Shown here: one piece after another, positions 34,875 to 47,152 of the stretch
Layout of the letters: each line of letters opens with the position of its first letter
How positions within the stretch are numbered: the first letter of the stretch is position 1
Assembly: GCA_037975125.1 (NCBI GenBank)
Contig: CM075857.1
Span: 94,730,214-94,794,213 of the forward strand
Direction of reading: 5' to 3'
Length of the DNA: 64,000 nucleotides
From: Latrodectus hesperus
Lineage: Eukaryota; Arthropoda; Arachnida; Araneae; Theridiidae
Notes under the pieces: model-generated
Databases searched by the model: none
Told to the model about the DNA's origin: nothing
The model's input: the letters and a program-made list of their open reading frames with translations, nothing else
Program-made: the position numbers and the translations under genes

Positions 34875-37579
34875 TAAAATTAGCATAATGAAATGTATGT
34901 CTGTAGCCATGCTGAATCGTTAACATAAAACAAGTCATACTGTTGGAATCTTTCGAACAAAATGTTTTCAATTCTTTAAGCAACAGTAAATATTTTAATG
35001 GCAGTATATAAATATTTTCTTATATATTTACTAAAGATTACAATCTAGAATATTGACAAATCTTAAAATAAAGACTAAATAAGATGCATAAAAAAGTAAT
35101 ACATTAATTCATTAATGTCTTCATAATTATTTCATTTTACTATGTGAAATTTCCATTGTCAACTACAATCATAATGATTGCTAAAAAAAGAGCAATTTTT
35201 CTTTTCAAACTTTGAAGATGGAAGTAAGAAATAAATTAAAGTTTGAGCAGCTCTAAAATTCAAGCACTCTTTCTCACTAAATTGTGAAATATGGGAACAC
35301 AGAGCGTTATTTTACAAGCTGAAGACTTTTAAGAGACTCAAGAATTGTTTACTGTTTTCTGAGGATTTTGCGCAGTCATTACTTAAAAGAAATATATTTG
35401 ATTAAAATTGGTGCCAATAGTTATAGTTTTTTCTTTCATTCATTACTACGACATTTTTAAAAAATTGTTAATGAATATATTTGACAAAACTTACAGTTAA
35501 AAATTATTCAAATATAATATTCGAAACTATTCTTTCTAAGCACATATTTATTTATTCAAAATCATGCTATTAATTCAACAATACGAAACTATTAAAGGAT
35601 TAGAATTGAAATTTTTTATATATACTGTCTTTGGGATGTAATCATCTTATGGTAAAAGCATTACATTTAATTATTTAAAAAAATAGCAAAAATTTAATAA
35701 ATCATTATGAAAATAATTAATTTAAATGAATTAATTAAATATCAAATGTATTATTAATGGAATGGTTATACTTATATTATATATAAAACATATTTTTACA
35801 AGATTAAAGCGTAACTTGAGAACGTTTAATATTTTCAGTGTCTTAATGTCATCGATGTTTTAAGGTTGGATGAGTAAAGAATTGTGAAAATATTAATAAT
35901 CAGAAATCTAAGAGGGTCAAGAGCTAGAGGATGACCTATAACAAGTTGAAAAGAGCAAGTGAAAAGTTTTAGAGTTATACAGTACAAACTCTCTAATATA
36001 GCCAATGAAAATAAATGGTCAAACATTTAAACAAAAAGATCAAGACTCTACAAGGGCTGGAAGTTGAGAAAATTTCATTAACTATAAATTGTAATTCAAC
36101 ATTACAATGACTTAAAAATAAGCAATTAAGTAATTAAAATATTGGTAATATAAAAAAATATTATTGTAATTTTTCAATTTTCTATTCTTATAAAAATATA
36201 GAATGAAAATTTTTTCGCTATTTTGAATTTCATGTGTACAAATTAATAAATCTGTACAAATTTGTACTATTTGATTTTGTAAAAATTAATGAATTTAAAG
36301 TGCGTTGATTGTTTATCAACATACTTGTGGTGTGAGCAATTTCATATAGTCTTTGAATATATTTTATTATACTGGAAACTTTGTTGATCAGATTTCACCA
36401 TAATAAAACTTGGTTATACATTTAAATACAATATTTATCAGAATACTATTAAATAATAATTGCTTCGCATATGAAAAATTGAGTAGTGTTTGGCAATTCA
36501 TTAAGATATATAAAAGTTAAGAATTTAAGAAAACAGCTATTTTTAGCTATGGTTTGAATTAGCTGTTTAAAATGTATAGAATCAGGAAACTTCATTTTAT
36601 AATTTAAGATATATTTAAGCTCATATTTCTCAGTCAAAAGTATTTTATCGTTAATATTTTGACTGAGAAATATTAGTTTAAAAATTATAGTATATCGTAA
36701 ACTGATATAGTATATCATAAAATGTTTTCCACACGAGTATCATTTATTGTATTAAACATATCAGAAAGTAAAAAAAAAATTTAAAGTTAAATGAACCACA
36801 TTCCTAATAAATTACATCAAAAATTTTAAATATTCAATTATATAAAACAGTTTAAAAACAAATATAGTAAAATTAAATGGAAATACCCATAAGCTCATAT
36901 CAATCAAATAAAAATTGTTGTTATTGAAAGCTCTATTAAATATTATTAAAATAACAACACATATTTTTGAATGTTAATTATTGTTGAAATATTGTTTACT
37001 ATTTAAATTATTTGTTTGATAAATATTTCATTATGTTATATCGATCAAATTAATAAAAGATTTGCTCATATTAATCTGTGAAGAAATTAAATTATGGAAT
37101 AGAAATATAAAAATCATAATTTAAATTTTCATTATAATCATCTTTAATTCAATATTGAATAAAATATAATGATTTTTTTTCATTAAAAATGCATAAATAC
37201 ATTTTAAATTTTCGGGAGATTAAATTACTATAGGAAACAATGTAATCATCATTTACATTTTTTATATAGATATATTACTTTGGATAATTCCTTAGTTAAT
37301 ATTATTAATTTTTATTGAAGTAATTACTATTTTAATAATAAATATTAATAAATATTTTTAAATTGAGGATTTACCATTTGTATTTTTACATTATTTGAAA
37401 TCATGTGTGAATAAAAATTAATATAATTTAATGTATTTTTGTACAATAATATTTTTTTAAGTAAACTTATTTATGTATGAAAGAAAATAGTCTTTATGTA
37501 TTGAAATAAACAAAATGTATATGTATTGTCTTTTCAGATTTATTGTTATCTATTTAATTCTATTTTTCTCCCACGTGTG
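34873..37579. other. Very AT-rich sequence with no supported gene
   Basis: No coding or repeat family apart from the inverted repeat at 36623-36673. Frames at 35835-36026 and 36449-36718 lack motifs. Confidence 0.5.
36623..36673. repeat. Perfect 17-bp inverted repeat
   Basis: ATATTTCTCAGTCAAAA at 36623-36639 is the exact complement of 36657-36673, with a 17-base loop. The CTCAGTC core is not simple AT palindromy. Confidence 0.75.
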
Positions 37580-37960
37580 CTATAGATCTTTTAGAATTGT
37601 TTAGAATTTCATTCCCACGCAAAAAGCAGTCTCATTATTTTTTCGGACGATAATATAAGAACTGAGGCTTGAATCTAACTTTCGTTTCTAAACGAGTTGG
37701 AGAGAGGGAAAATCTAGAAACTATATATATATCTGCAACATATCATAATATCTGCAATGAGCAATGAAGGGGAATTCTGTAAAACTGTTTTCCCTGCTGT
37801 GAGAGTATTCTTGCGGAAAAACTTCCCTCACTGCAATAACAGCTCGGGGAAATGGTTGCCTGGAAAGGGAAAAATTCGAAACAGCGAACAAGGCGAAACT
37901 TACTCAGAATAAAATGGCAGGGAAGATTGCTCGGTGTGGTTATTACATATTCCTAAACCG
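37580..37960. other. GC-richer island
   Basis: About 380 bp of higher GC with purine-rich words, no open frame of note and no repeat signature. It resembles the other islands in this window and may be regulatory. Confidence 0.25.
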
Positions 37961-39324
37961 TAGCCATTTTTTAGTTCAGTAAAATGTTTTCATGCTTCTC
38001 TTTTAACAGGAAAGTACTGTTAAAATAAAATAGGAAAAAGCATAAAATTTGAATTCTTGAATTTAAGCTGAAGTCAAGCGTAAGCAGGGAGTAGAAATTT
38101 AAACAAAGTGAACAAATTTTATAAACTGTAATTGTATCTAAGAATATTCAAAAACTGGATACATGTAAGATTTGGTTACATGGCATACTTTGAATATAAA
38201 ATAGTGGATTTAAAAGAAGTACACTTGTTGTGTGAACACATTTTATTAATAAAATAAAAATATTATAACTCCATTAACATTATAAATAAAATATTTTTTA
38301 ATATGTTGGATATATAGTCACAATAAATATGATGATTAAACTCTGTAGACAGTATTTATTATTTTGTATTTTTACAATATAATAGAAAATAAATTGTCTT
38401 ATAATGACAAATTTGAATACTGAAGCATATTTTTGTTGGTAAACCTTCAAAGAAGACAATATAAAAAGTCAAATAATATTGTAAAGATGTATAATCATTT
38501 GCTGTTAAATAAATATTCTGAAAGTTTAAAAAATGATTAATTTTAAACAGAGAAATAAATTACATTATTTTTTATATCTTATAAAAATTTTAAAAAGTAA
38601 TTATTGAACTATTATAGTTAAATATATTAAAATAAAAATAAGTATCATAAATCTAAAATTCAAATTATTTTTTTAAAACATCAAATAGAATTTTTATTAG
38701 TACTTCGTATCAAATTTGAGAATTAGTTAAATTATTTGAATTCTGCTCTCTCTATTTTCTATTAAAGCAAAGTTAAATAAAAATAACATTTTCCTTTAGT
38801 AATACTGGTATGTAAATTTATACTGGAATACTTTAACTTTTCCCAATAAATTAATATTATAAGTATTTAGTAAAATTAATAACTCAATTAAATTATACTT
38901 ATTATGTTTGTTTTATTTATTATCATGTTTTCCTTAAAATCAAATTAAAATACAAATAAAGTTTTAAATTGTGTTAATATTTCATTAGAGATACATTTAA
39001 GGAATACATTGTTAATTTCTAGAACTAGACAGTTAAAAAAAAACATATTTAAAATAATTTAAGCTATTTTAAAAAAACTGTTTTATTTTTATTGAAGGTA
39101 AATAATAATTTAAAATGAAAATAAAAAAATTTGTATTTTCTGTGTAAAAAAGCTGCTTTAAACAAAGATACATTAGATTTTTCTCAAAAGTATTATGAAT
39201 AAAAACAATTTATTTTTCGAATAATCCTTAACACTTACAACGAAACATTCAAATATTTCATTTCATTACACTTACATGAAACTGCTTATCACTTGAAATT
39301 GAATAAATCTATTGTGATAAGATA
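37961..39324. other. Very AT-rich sequence with no supported gene
   Basis: No motif, frame or repeat family was recognised. Confidence 0.5.
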
Positions 39325-39471
<147 letters not shown>

Positions 39472-40798
39472 GACAAAGATAGTATATACGACAAAAATTT
39501 CCATATATTTCACTAAAAAATTTCTTTTCATTTTGTTTTATTATAAATTATAGAAAATTACCATAATGTCGCAAAACTACTTGGTTGATTCAATACATAG
39601 ACAGTACTTGAATCATTTTAAATGATGCAAACGTAAAAAAAAAAAAATAATCATATTTTGTTTTTCCGTTAAGATAAAATATTTTGTTACTTTTATAAAG
39701 ATGATTTATACCTATTCCATAATATTCTATAGCTTAAAAAAACACAACGCGTAAGTCACATATACACACACATTAAGTATCATAACACACTGAATGAGTT
39801 GAGTTATAATTTATGCAGAACAAAATAAAACTTGAATAACATGAGGCAATAATCAAAGACTCTAATGAGAGAATAAACTATAAACAGAAATTTTGTTGCC
39901 AGATCCATAAGATCATATTTGTTACCGAACCTTACAAATCGTTTTCGTTAATATAAAAAATTTTCAAATACATAGTGATTTTGAGTGATCGTTATCAGAA
40001 TTCAATCACCACTCAATTATATATAAAAAAATAATAATTGTTTCGACGATACATAGTACGAGCATAATCGATTTTACTGTTGTTTTAAGAATCGATATGA
40101 AACGTTCGTTTCTAAGTCTTGAATGACATTGAGATTAATTTTCGGTGTCAAAAGCAGCTGTTAGAAGTGAATAAAAATTTCATATATGAGTAACATGGTC
40201 TTAATGTCAGAAGAATACAGTGTAATAAATCAAAAAAACAAATCAATAAATTTCAGTTACTGTACTGGTAGGTTTACTGTTTTTTTTTTTTTTTTTGGGG
40301 GTGATTTGTATGTGATAAAATTTGTAATTTTAAAGTAATTTTTGGCATTATATTTTTAATTGCTTATTTGTACTACATTAAATGACTAAGCATAAACAAT
40401 CATTTTGTAATTTTAAGCTGAGAATAAATGACGAATTCAACACCTGAGTTGACATACTCTTCTATATTGTAGATCAGTGGCAAGACATTAGAACTTGCAA
40501 TTTTTCTACTTATATCTTTCCACGACGGTATTAATTTAAATTAGATGTGAACGTGGCATGTTTTCTTAAATATGGTTTAAAGATAATTTTTCCAAATATT
40601 TAGTACAATGTGTCTGACAGATAAAAATCATATTACTATTTTACATTTCATATTATTTATCTAGCCCACAGTTTAATTAATTTTAAAAAATTAATGGTCA
40701 CAAAACTCTCTTTATGGTTGTTAGAATGCGGATACATGTTTCACATTTTGTATATAAATTGGCACCCATTATCAATATATGTTGTTTATTGCTTAGAA
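39472..40798. other. AT-rich sequence with no supported gene
   Basis: Contains a T16-17 run followed by GGGGG near 40279-40300. No coding sequence or repeat family was recognised. Confidence 0.5.
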
Positions 40799-40945
<147 letters not shown>

Positions 40946-41300
40946 CATTCATTAAATGGATTAAACGTGGAGAAATTGAAAAATTCGTTCATTAAATTGA
41001 TTAAACGTGGAGAAATTGAAAAATTCATTCATTAAATTGATTAAACGTGGAGAAATTGAAAAAGTCATTCATTAAATTGATTAAACGTGGAGAAATTGAA
41101 AAAGTCATTCATTAAATTGATTAAACGTGGAGAAATTGAAAAATTCATTCATTAAATTGATTAAACGTGGAGAAATTGAAAAATTCATTTGTTAAATTAG
41201 TTAAAGGTGGAGAAATCGAAAAATTCATTCATTAAATTTATTAAAGGTGGAGAAATTAAAAAATTCATTCATTAAATTGATTAAACGTGAAGAAATTGAC
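40946..41300. repeat. 40-bp minisatellite
   Basis: About nine head-to-tail copies of a 40-bp unit containing TTAAATTGATTAAACG and TGGAGAAATTG. It starts exactly where the TG array ends. The last three units carry more changes (GTTAAATTAGTTAAAGG, AAATTAAAA), while the earlier copies are almost identical. Forty is not a multiple of three, so the open frame across it is not selected coding sequence. Confidence 0.95.
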
Positions 41301-41511
41301 TGTCAGTATTGTTCATTTTGACATGGCTGTGATAACTAAAATTATGAGGCAGAAGGAATAGCTATTTTCATCGGTCGAATTTTTAGGATGTAGATACTGT
41401 GGAGAAACAGCTTAAGACTGAATACAGACTAAAGATACCTTACCATATTGCAATAATTTGTAATGTGAAGATAAATTTAAAAAAATCAAACCAACACATA
41501 TTCGAGACAAT
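41301..41511. other. AT-rich sequence, nothing identified
   Basis: A short spacer between two repeat blocks. Confidence 0.4.
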
Positions 41512-41745
41512 ATACGTTTCAGTAACAGCATACAAGAGCACGTAGTTCAACAAGAGTAAACATTATGTAAGGCAACACACTGCTCAGTAACAATATATAG
41601 TACACAATTCAGTAACAATATATAGTGCAAAAGAGTTCATACTTCAGTAACAATATATAATACACAAGAGTTCATATTTCAGTAACAAATAATACACAAG
41701 AGTACACAGTTCACTAACAGGTGTATAAAGCTTATAGAGTTCAGT
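41512..41745. repeat. Degenerate tandem repeat, about 35-bp unit
   Basis: TTCAGTAACA recurs at about 41518, 41593, 41609, 41643, 41681 and (as TTCACTAACA) 41710, mostly followed by ATATATA-TACA-AAGAGTTCA. Spacing is irregular, about 30-40 bp, as in an old decaying array. Confidence 0.65.
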
Positions 41746-42655
41746 GACTATACATCAAATGAAACTATCTACACCCTTTTTTGCTATATAAAATCATTGG
41801 GATCTAAAGAGGAATTCCTAAAGTCGGTAATGTAATTAAGTAATTCAAAATATCACATTCTCTCTCTCTCTCTCTCTCTCAAGAAATGTATATAAATTCA
41901 AAAAATATTTACTATGATCAAATATCTCAATAACAAACACATTTAAAACACACTATAGGTGTAGACAACAAATATTCTCCACATTTAAAGAATTAGGGTG
42001 AGAAGAGAAATTCTGTAAGTAACTAGCATAATGGATAGTTCCAAAATAGTACGTAAGTGTAGACTGTGTGAACTCTTTCCGTATTAAAATCTTCAGAATA
42101 GTATGGGAAATTCTAAAAGTCCCTAGTATAATCATAGAATATATAATCTAGTAAATTTTAGTAAATATCTAGAATTATTAGTGTTGCTTAAGGCAGAATC
42201 ATTTCTAGTTTCAATATTATGTGAAATGTCATTCATTGGTTTCATCAAGACTTTGTAATATAAATTAACCAATGACAACTACACCGAAGGACCAGTATCT
42301 TTCAGCATAATTTTGTATGGAAGAAAATATAAGTATAGAATAAAGCGTGAATTTGTGTAGGATATGCATTTCGAAAGATATTCTTTTAACAAAATATTAC
42401 ACCATTTAATTCATTTTTGATTAAGTTATTTGATTTGTTCCTTTATCGATGAATAATATATGCATTCATGAGTCTCAGTCTGTGTTTTATTAATGTAAAA
42501 ATAAAGGAATTAGATAGAGAGAGAAAGAGAGAAAAATCAAATTGTATTTAAGGACAATAATATTATTTCTTACTCAGTTGAACTTTTATGCATCTGCAAA
42601 AAGAGGGAAATAAGTAGGATGTATGTAAACAATCTGATACACATTTTGATGTTTA
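41746..42655. other. AT-rich sequence with (TC)n and GA-rich patches
   Basis: A (TC)10 run lies near 41861-41880 and a GA-rich patch at 42512-42535. No gene or repeat family was recognised. Confidence 0.5.
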
Positions 42656-42678
42656 ATAATCAGTAAGATAATACGTTG

Positions 42679-43153
42679 TATGTCAGACTTCTACCTTAGG
42701 TTCTAACATAGGACAAGGTGCTCCAGGTCTCCGGGTCAACAGAAGCTGTCAAATTTCCCCCTTTACCATGTGTCGGATCTCTTCCATTAATAAACAACTT
42801 ACTTCTAAGACTTGGGCTGACCCTCCTGCTCACCCTTGGTACTTCCAAAGACAGCCTGGAGCCGCCACAACAACATTTAAGGGCTCTAGAGTACATCAGA
42901 CGACACTGTCTCGACTTTCTACTAACCACTTGATGTGTATGATCTTTGAAGACGGTGAAAGAATATACCCATCATGCCCCAAGTGCGACAATGCTCTGTT
43001 TTGCCCGCAACACATCCTGAAGTTCTTGGGGTTTTCTCGTGAGGAGGCTGTGAAAAGTCCACATCTGCTTTTGGACTTTTTGGCTATCTATGATCTCATG
43101 GATCTGGTCAAGTTCCACTAGACCAGATGGGGATTAGTCCCACCACCACCACC
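42679..43153 (+). mobile_element. 5'-truncated non-LTR retrotransposon tail, 23-bp target duplication
   Basis: A 475-bp plus-strand LINE end flanked by a perfect 23-bp direct repeat (42656-42678 and 43154-43176, beginning ATAATCAGTAAGATAAT). The frame at 42768-43121 gives WYFQRQPG, the zinc region and the ending LLDFLAIYDLMDLV. The 3' UTR is only about 30 bp and ends in (CCA)n. The copy is cut inside the region after RNase H. The long duplication argues for staggered target-primed integration by a different LINE clade from the I-type copies, whose duplications are 9-13 bp. Confidence 0.88.
42768..43121 (+). pseudogene. C-terminal pol fragment of LINE with CCH- zinc motif
   Basis: A 117-codon frame, cut off at its 5' side. 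Cys70 and Cys73 (SCPKCD) and His82 (QHIL) are present. The fourth ligand, expected as Cys86 before LGF, is Phe. The ending LLDFLAIYDLMDLVKFH matches the usual LDFL...DLV finish of this family, so the true C-terminus is present. It is related to 10.80-11.01 kb, which has lost a different ligand. Confidence 0.8.
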
Positions 43154-43176
43154 ATAATCAGTAAGATAATACGTTG

Positions 43177-43392
43177 GTGATTAGAGACCCTAATAAAATG
43201 CGGATAAATTCATCGATGTCTCAAGATAAGAGTTTAATTAGAGATTACACTATAAAAGATAACTTGATAAAATGCATAGATAAAAATATATTTTAGCAAT
43301 GGCAAAGACCTATTAAAGGTGGAAAAATTCTAGATACCAAACTCTCTAAGCTTTCCATCATTGCAAAGCTGGTGGTTACATTTAATATCAAT
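43177..43392. other. AT-rich sequence, nothing identified
   Basis: A short spacer between a LINE tail and a SINE. Confidence 0.4.
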
Positions 43393-43404
43393 AACATTGC
43401 AAGT

Positions 43405-43692
43405 GCCGACCAACTTGTCTAGAGGTCAACATGCCTGACTGCGGATAAGGAGGTCCTGGGTTTGAATCCCGGCTCGGGCATGGATGTACTTTCTCTCTCT
43501 ATCTATCCTGTCTTTGTCCCTTCCTTGTATGAATGAGGTGTGAATAGTTGCCTACCCTATAAACGGGTCCCTATGGCATATATGTACTGAGGAAGTCGGA
43601 CTCCATACCAAAATATGTATTCAATTGAAAAATTGGAGCAGCACACCCCATATTGCCAGCCTGGCTGGCACACGACAATGAATGAAAGAATG
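43405..43692 (+). repeat. tRNA-derived SINE, family A, full length
   Basis: A plus-strand copy. The head is GCCGACCAACTTGTCTAG, the B box GGTTTGAATCC, all body blocks are present, and the tail is GAATGAAAGAATG. The 12-13-bp duplication AACA(T/C)TGCAAGTG lies at 43393-43405 and 43693-43705, with one mismatch. Confidence 0.93.
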
Positions 43693-43843
43693 AACACTGC
43701 AAGTGGGTGGAATTATACTGACAAATGCATATTTTAGTTATTCCAAAACTTTAACAAAGTCAGAGCTTTCAAGCACTGTTAAACTAACAACTACATCATA
43801 AGAATTACAAAAATATCTATACCTTATATCTATATCTTTGGTT

Positions 43844-44578
43844 CTTCTTCTTAGAGTGGGGTTTGTATGTCATTGGGCACCTCTGCTTTTATCAGCCTTT
43901 TGTATTATTAACTCCAAACCCAATGTTTCCTAGTTCCAGTTGCTCGGGTCACCCACTTTATTAATAAAGTCCGATAATCCTTTAATGAAGTCTAGGTGTA
44001 ACTCTCTAGTATGGATGATGCCTAAAGAAGTTAATCTAGGGAGGGCAAGAGCCTCGCATTCTTAAATGATATGCTTGGCCGTTGCCTCTGGTCAGAGAGT
44101 CAGTCATGCTAGCGATAGCATCCTGACTTTCACCAGAAGATGGTTTGGAGTTCATTTCTACCTCCTGTGAAGGATTCATTGCTGCCCCTTTACTAGATTG
44201 CCTCTGAGTTCCCTGGTCTTTTTCAGCAAATTCTACTTCAGAGGCTTCACCAGCAAATACAGAAAGGTTAGTTGTTTCTTGTGTCTTTTCAGCCACAAGA
44301 TAACAATTAATAAGCTCAGGTAATATAACAGTCCACCCAGCATTGCCTGAGTGACTGGGCAAGGCAAAAAAGCTCTAGAAGTTCACCAGGCACCTAGAGG
44401 CTCCATTAAGGCACCATTACCGCGGTGCCAAATAGCCCTAGGCACGGGTCGCATAACACCAAGGTTTACAGGAGCTGGTTCGCCTCTGATTCTATATTCA
44501 AGGCTATCCTGTCATTCCTTCAGGACGTTCGGCGATCCACCACCTGCCGACGCGCCTGGTAGCTGCTCAGGCCCCAGG
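43844..44578 (-). mobile_element. I-type LINE copy with both ends but an internal deletion
   Basis: A 735-bp minus-strand insertion flanked by one 13-bp duplication, TATATCTTTGGTT, at 43831-43843 and 44579-44591. The left 245 bp (43844 to about 44090) match the 3' end of the LINE copies at 30.6, 47.6 and 50.3 kb. The right 490 bp share nothing with them and read like a 5' UTR and the start of ORF1, beginning CTGGGGCCTGAGCAGCTACC on the minus strand. Because one duplication brackets both, I infer a single LINE copy missing everything from early ORF1 to the end of pol. The junction near 44085-44096 has CCTCT on both parental sides. Confidence 0.72.
44036..44179 (-). pseudogene. Probable LINE ORF1 N-terminus, joined to 3' sequence
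   Basis: From the ATG at 44179 the frame reads NPSQEVEMNSKPSSGESQDA and continues to about 44090, where it runs into 3'-end sequence and stops at 44036. It is rich in Ser, Glu and Gln, like many LINE gag-like N-termini, but has no diagnostic motif. The longer frame from 44362 begins at TTG and would be 5' UTR in this reading. Confidence 0.45.
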
Positions 44579-44591
44579 TATATCTTTGGTT

Positions 44592-45749
44592 AATCTATAC
44601 CTTATATAATATATCTAAAAATATCTATACCTTTGGTTAATCTAATCTGAAAAATGTTTTGGTTATTGCCGGAACTGATAAAATAATCCTAGCTACTATG
44701 TGGTTATAATGGATTCCAAAATATAAGGAAGACAGAATTTTCCAATATTGTTAAATTAACATTTATATTGCAATATCAAAAGTATATCAAGATTTTGATG
44801 AAGTCAAATCAAGACTGACAAAAATTTTTTTAACAATTACAATGATTTGTGAAAGATTTGTAGATTCCTCTGGATATTATAGTCACATATCCCCACCATT
44901 TTTAAATAGTCAAATACAATAAAAAAGTGCCAACAGTAGATTTTGATCTATATTTTTTTATCCCGAGAAAAATATTCTTTAGACATTGAAAGAACTGGAA
45001 AATATACCTAAGCTTTTTAGCACTGTTAAATTATAACTATCATTCGAATGGCAACAGTACACTTTGATATAACTGTACCAAAATATTTAAGTAATTTTAT
45101 AAATTGATGTATACAAAATTTGTAGGTATATATAAAAACAAATTGTGCTTCAAGAAATTCTTCAAATGAATTCATAAGCCTACATTATCTACCAGATTTC
45201 ATATAAAATTTTGAACCTGCAAATTGATTTAACATATTGTTCAATATTAGATTGGGTGTTAACAGAAATATAAATTTAAAAATATATTAAATTGTAACTT
45301 TGAATTTATTTTCATTTGAATACACTTTCCAATAATTAAGGAATATTCATATGAAAAAAATATTTTTAATAATAAAACCCGAATTTAATTTTCCAACTCT
45401 CTTAACTTTCTGAGTTTCATTTTTCAGAACTTTAATAATTACTATTAATTTTGTTGTGGTTGATAATATGAAAAATCATTAAAAAAAATTATTTTCTTCA
45501 CATACTCTCAGTTGGAAACTTATTTAATCTGGTTAAATAACAATCCATGTAATTATCTATCGAAAGTATATTTTACAAAGCAAAAGTAGTTTCCATTATG
45601 AATGGTTGATACGAAAAATGGAAGTAAACAAGCATTCTTATTTAAATATAAACACGAACAATGTAATTAAAATGCAAACTAATCATTTGCATTTTAAAAA
45701 AAAGCTTTATTTATAAACGTAAATAATCGTTTTCTACTGTTACGGTCAG
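44592..45749. other. AT-rich sequence with no supported gene
   Basis: ATATCTATACCTT-type words next to the LINE target site are repeated at 43813 and 44620. Nothing else was recognised. Confidence 0.5.
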
Positions 45750-46130
45750 AATAATAATTGCAATGGCATCGATTCTTAGCGTACAGAGAACAGATGACAT
45801 AAACAACATCATCCATGCGCAGTTGAATGTGCATTTATCCCATAAACGGCATCTCCGGTTTCCGTCCTTCAAAAGCAAGCGATTGAGCAAAGCCAGCGGG
45901 ATCGAAGCAGAAGTGAGTCAACCCATCAGGGTCAGTCATGTATATCCTGTCCGACCAACCCTCAAACGAGAAGAACCTCAACGGCACTGAAAGTGTAATT
46001 ATCTTATCAAACGCGACGCAACTGCAATCAGACGATATTTTAACTGCCGAATTGAAGGAATATTTTTTTTCGCTTTCCAAATCGTTTGCTTTCTAGAGTT
46101 CAAGGCTGTTCAAACACCAACTGGAAGGTT
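45750..46130. other. GC-richer island
   Basis: About 380 bp of higher GC with moderate CpG. Open frames on both strands (45763-45990 plus, 45835-46080 minus) overlap and show no domain. The plus frame starts with ATG but no exon signal is convincing. Candidate regulatory DNA or a very old exon. Confidence 0.28.
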
Positions 46131-46530
46131 TCGCATTAAAATGACTTGGCGCATAACAAGCTTTTTTATTGAATCACGCTTATTAATGTGGCTCAAATGT
46201 CTGCGATTTTATTTGTTTGTTTTTTTTATTTGCTTTTAAAGATTTTTTTCCCGGTTCTTCTTGAAGATAAGTGGGCAATTAAAAGCGAACATTGTAGCAG
46301 CTCCGATTTCCTTTTTCGAATACAGATTGTTCGATTATTTTCTGGGAGCGATTTTAAGAGTTTTTTTTTTTCCTCGAAAATTAATGTGTCTTTATAGATG
46401 AAACCCTGTAATGTAAATGTTATGCCTTATTTTTTAAAATCACTTTTTTGTAATACAAATTTATTGAGTAATTTCGCGAAATATATCAAAGATATTATCA
46501 ATAACAACGAAATATCGAATAAAGGGCTTC
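46131..46530. other. AT-rich sequence with no supported gene
   Basis: The frame at 46188-46397 is Phe/Leu-rich T-tract translation. No feature is supported. Confidence 0.45.
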
Positions 46531-46536
46531 AAAGCC

Positions 46537-46776
46537 CTCTTTCACACTAGACGACTTTTATAGTACGATAAAATGTCGTCCAATATTATTGTGAGAAGTT
46601 ACTAAAAACAAATTATTTTTAAAAAAACCAAAAAATTACTGCAGACTGGTCCCCGATAAAATATCGTTTCTCAGTGTGAAGGAAAGCAGTCTGTAGTGTG
46701 GTTTTTTAATAACTTCTCACTATAAAATAATGGACGACTTTTTATCGTAAGATAAAAGTCGTCTAGTGTGAAAGAG
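46537..46776. mobile_element. Foldback MITE-like element
   Basis: About 240 bp whose two halves are inverted copies over roughly 75 bp, beginning CTCTTTCACACTAGACGACT and ending in the complement. Each arm also folds on itself: GACGACTTTTAT, a short loop, then GATAAAA-GTCGTC. Possible target duplication GCC at 46534-46536 and 46777-46779. There is no coding capacity. Short non-autonomous DNA transposons look like this, but the superfamily cannot be set from the ends alone. The centre (46640-46700) has a further CTGCAGACTG/CAGTCTGTAG inverted pair. Confidence 0.7.
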
Positions 46777-46869
46777 GCCTAACGGTTAGAGTAGATATCT
46801 CGGCCTCAAAAAAATCGCCAAAGAAACAAAAGGTTCATGATTATAAACTTTTACAGTTTTTCTCTCTTC

Positions 46870-47152
46870 AAAAATCGATGACCTCGTTGGTTAGAGTGAC
46901 GTTCTCACTATCAGAAGGTAAAGAGTTCGAGTCCCGACTTAACAGAAAATTTGTCGTGTTCACTAAAAGCAGCTGAATTAGATCAAATACATCCCGGTCG
47001 AAATGTCCCTTAAGTGAAATGATACTTCATGGGGTAGCAAGTCAAGTATTAGGGGGTATTTTGCTTGGTCCCTACAACTATCTTTCGAAGACTTACTACC
47101 GGATACATCGACTTAACTAGTGCAGCCTAACTCTGGAGTACGCTTAGGGATG
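46870..47152 (+). repeat. tRNA-derived SINE, family D
   Basis: The plus-strand head GACCTCGTTGGTTAGAGTGA and B box AGTTCGAGTCCC are followed by GTCG-GTTCACTAAA, GAAATGTCCCTTAAGTG, AAATGATAC and CCTAACTCTGGAGTACG blocks. The same order occurs at 51.30 and 54.97 kb. No target duplication was found. Another weak head (CGGTTAGAGTAGATATCTCG, then GGTTCATGAT) lies just upstream at 46785-46860. Confidence 0.75.

Noticed and set aside
42696..42933. Minus-strand 77-codon frame and plus-strand 71-codon frame over the LINE tail
   Set aside because: Shadows of the frame at 42768-43121 that carries the zinc motif and the family's DLV ending.
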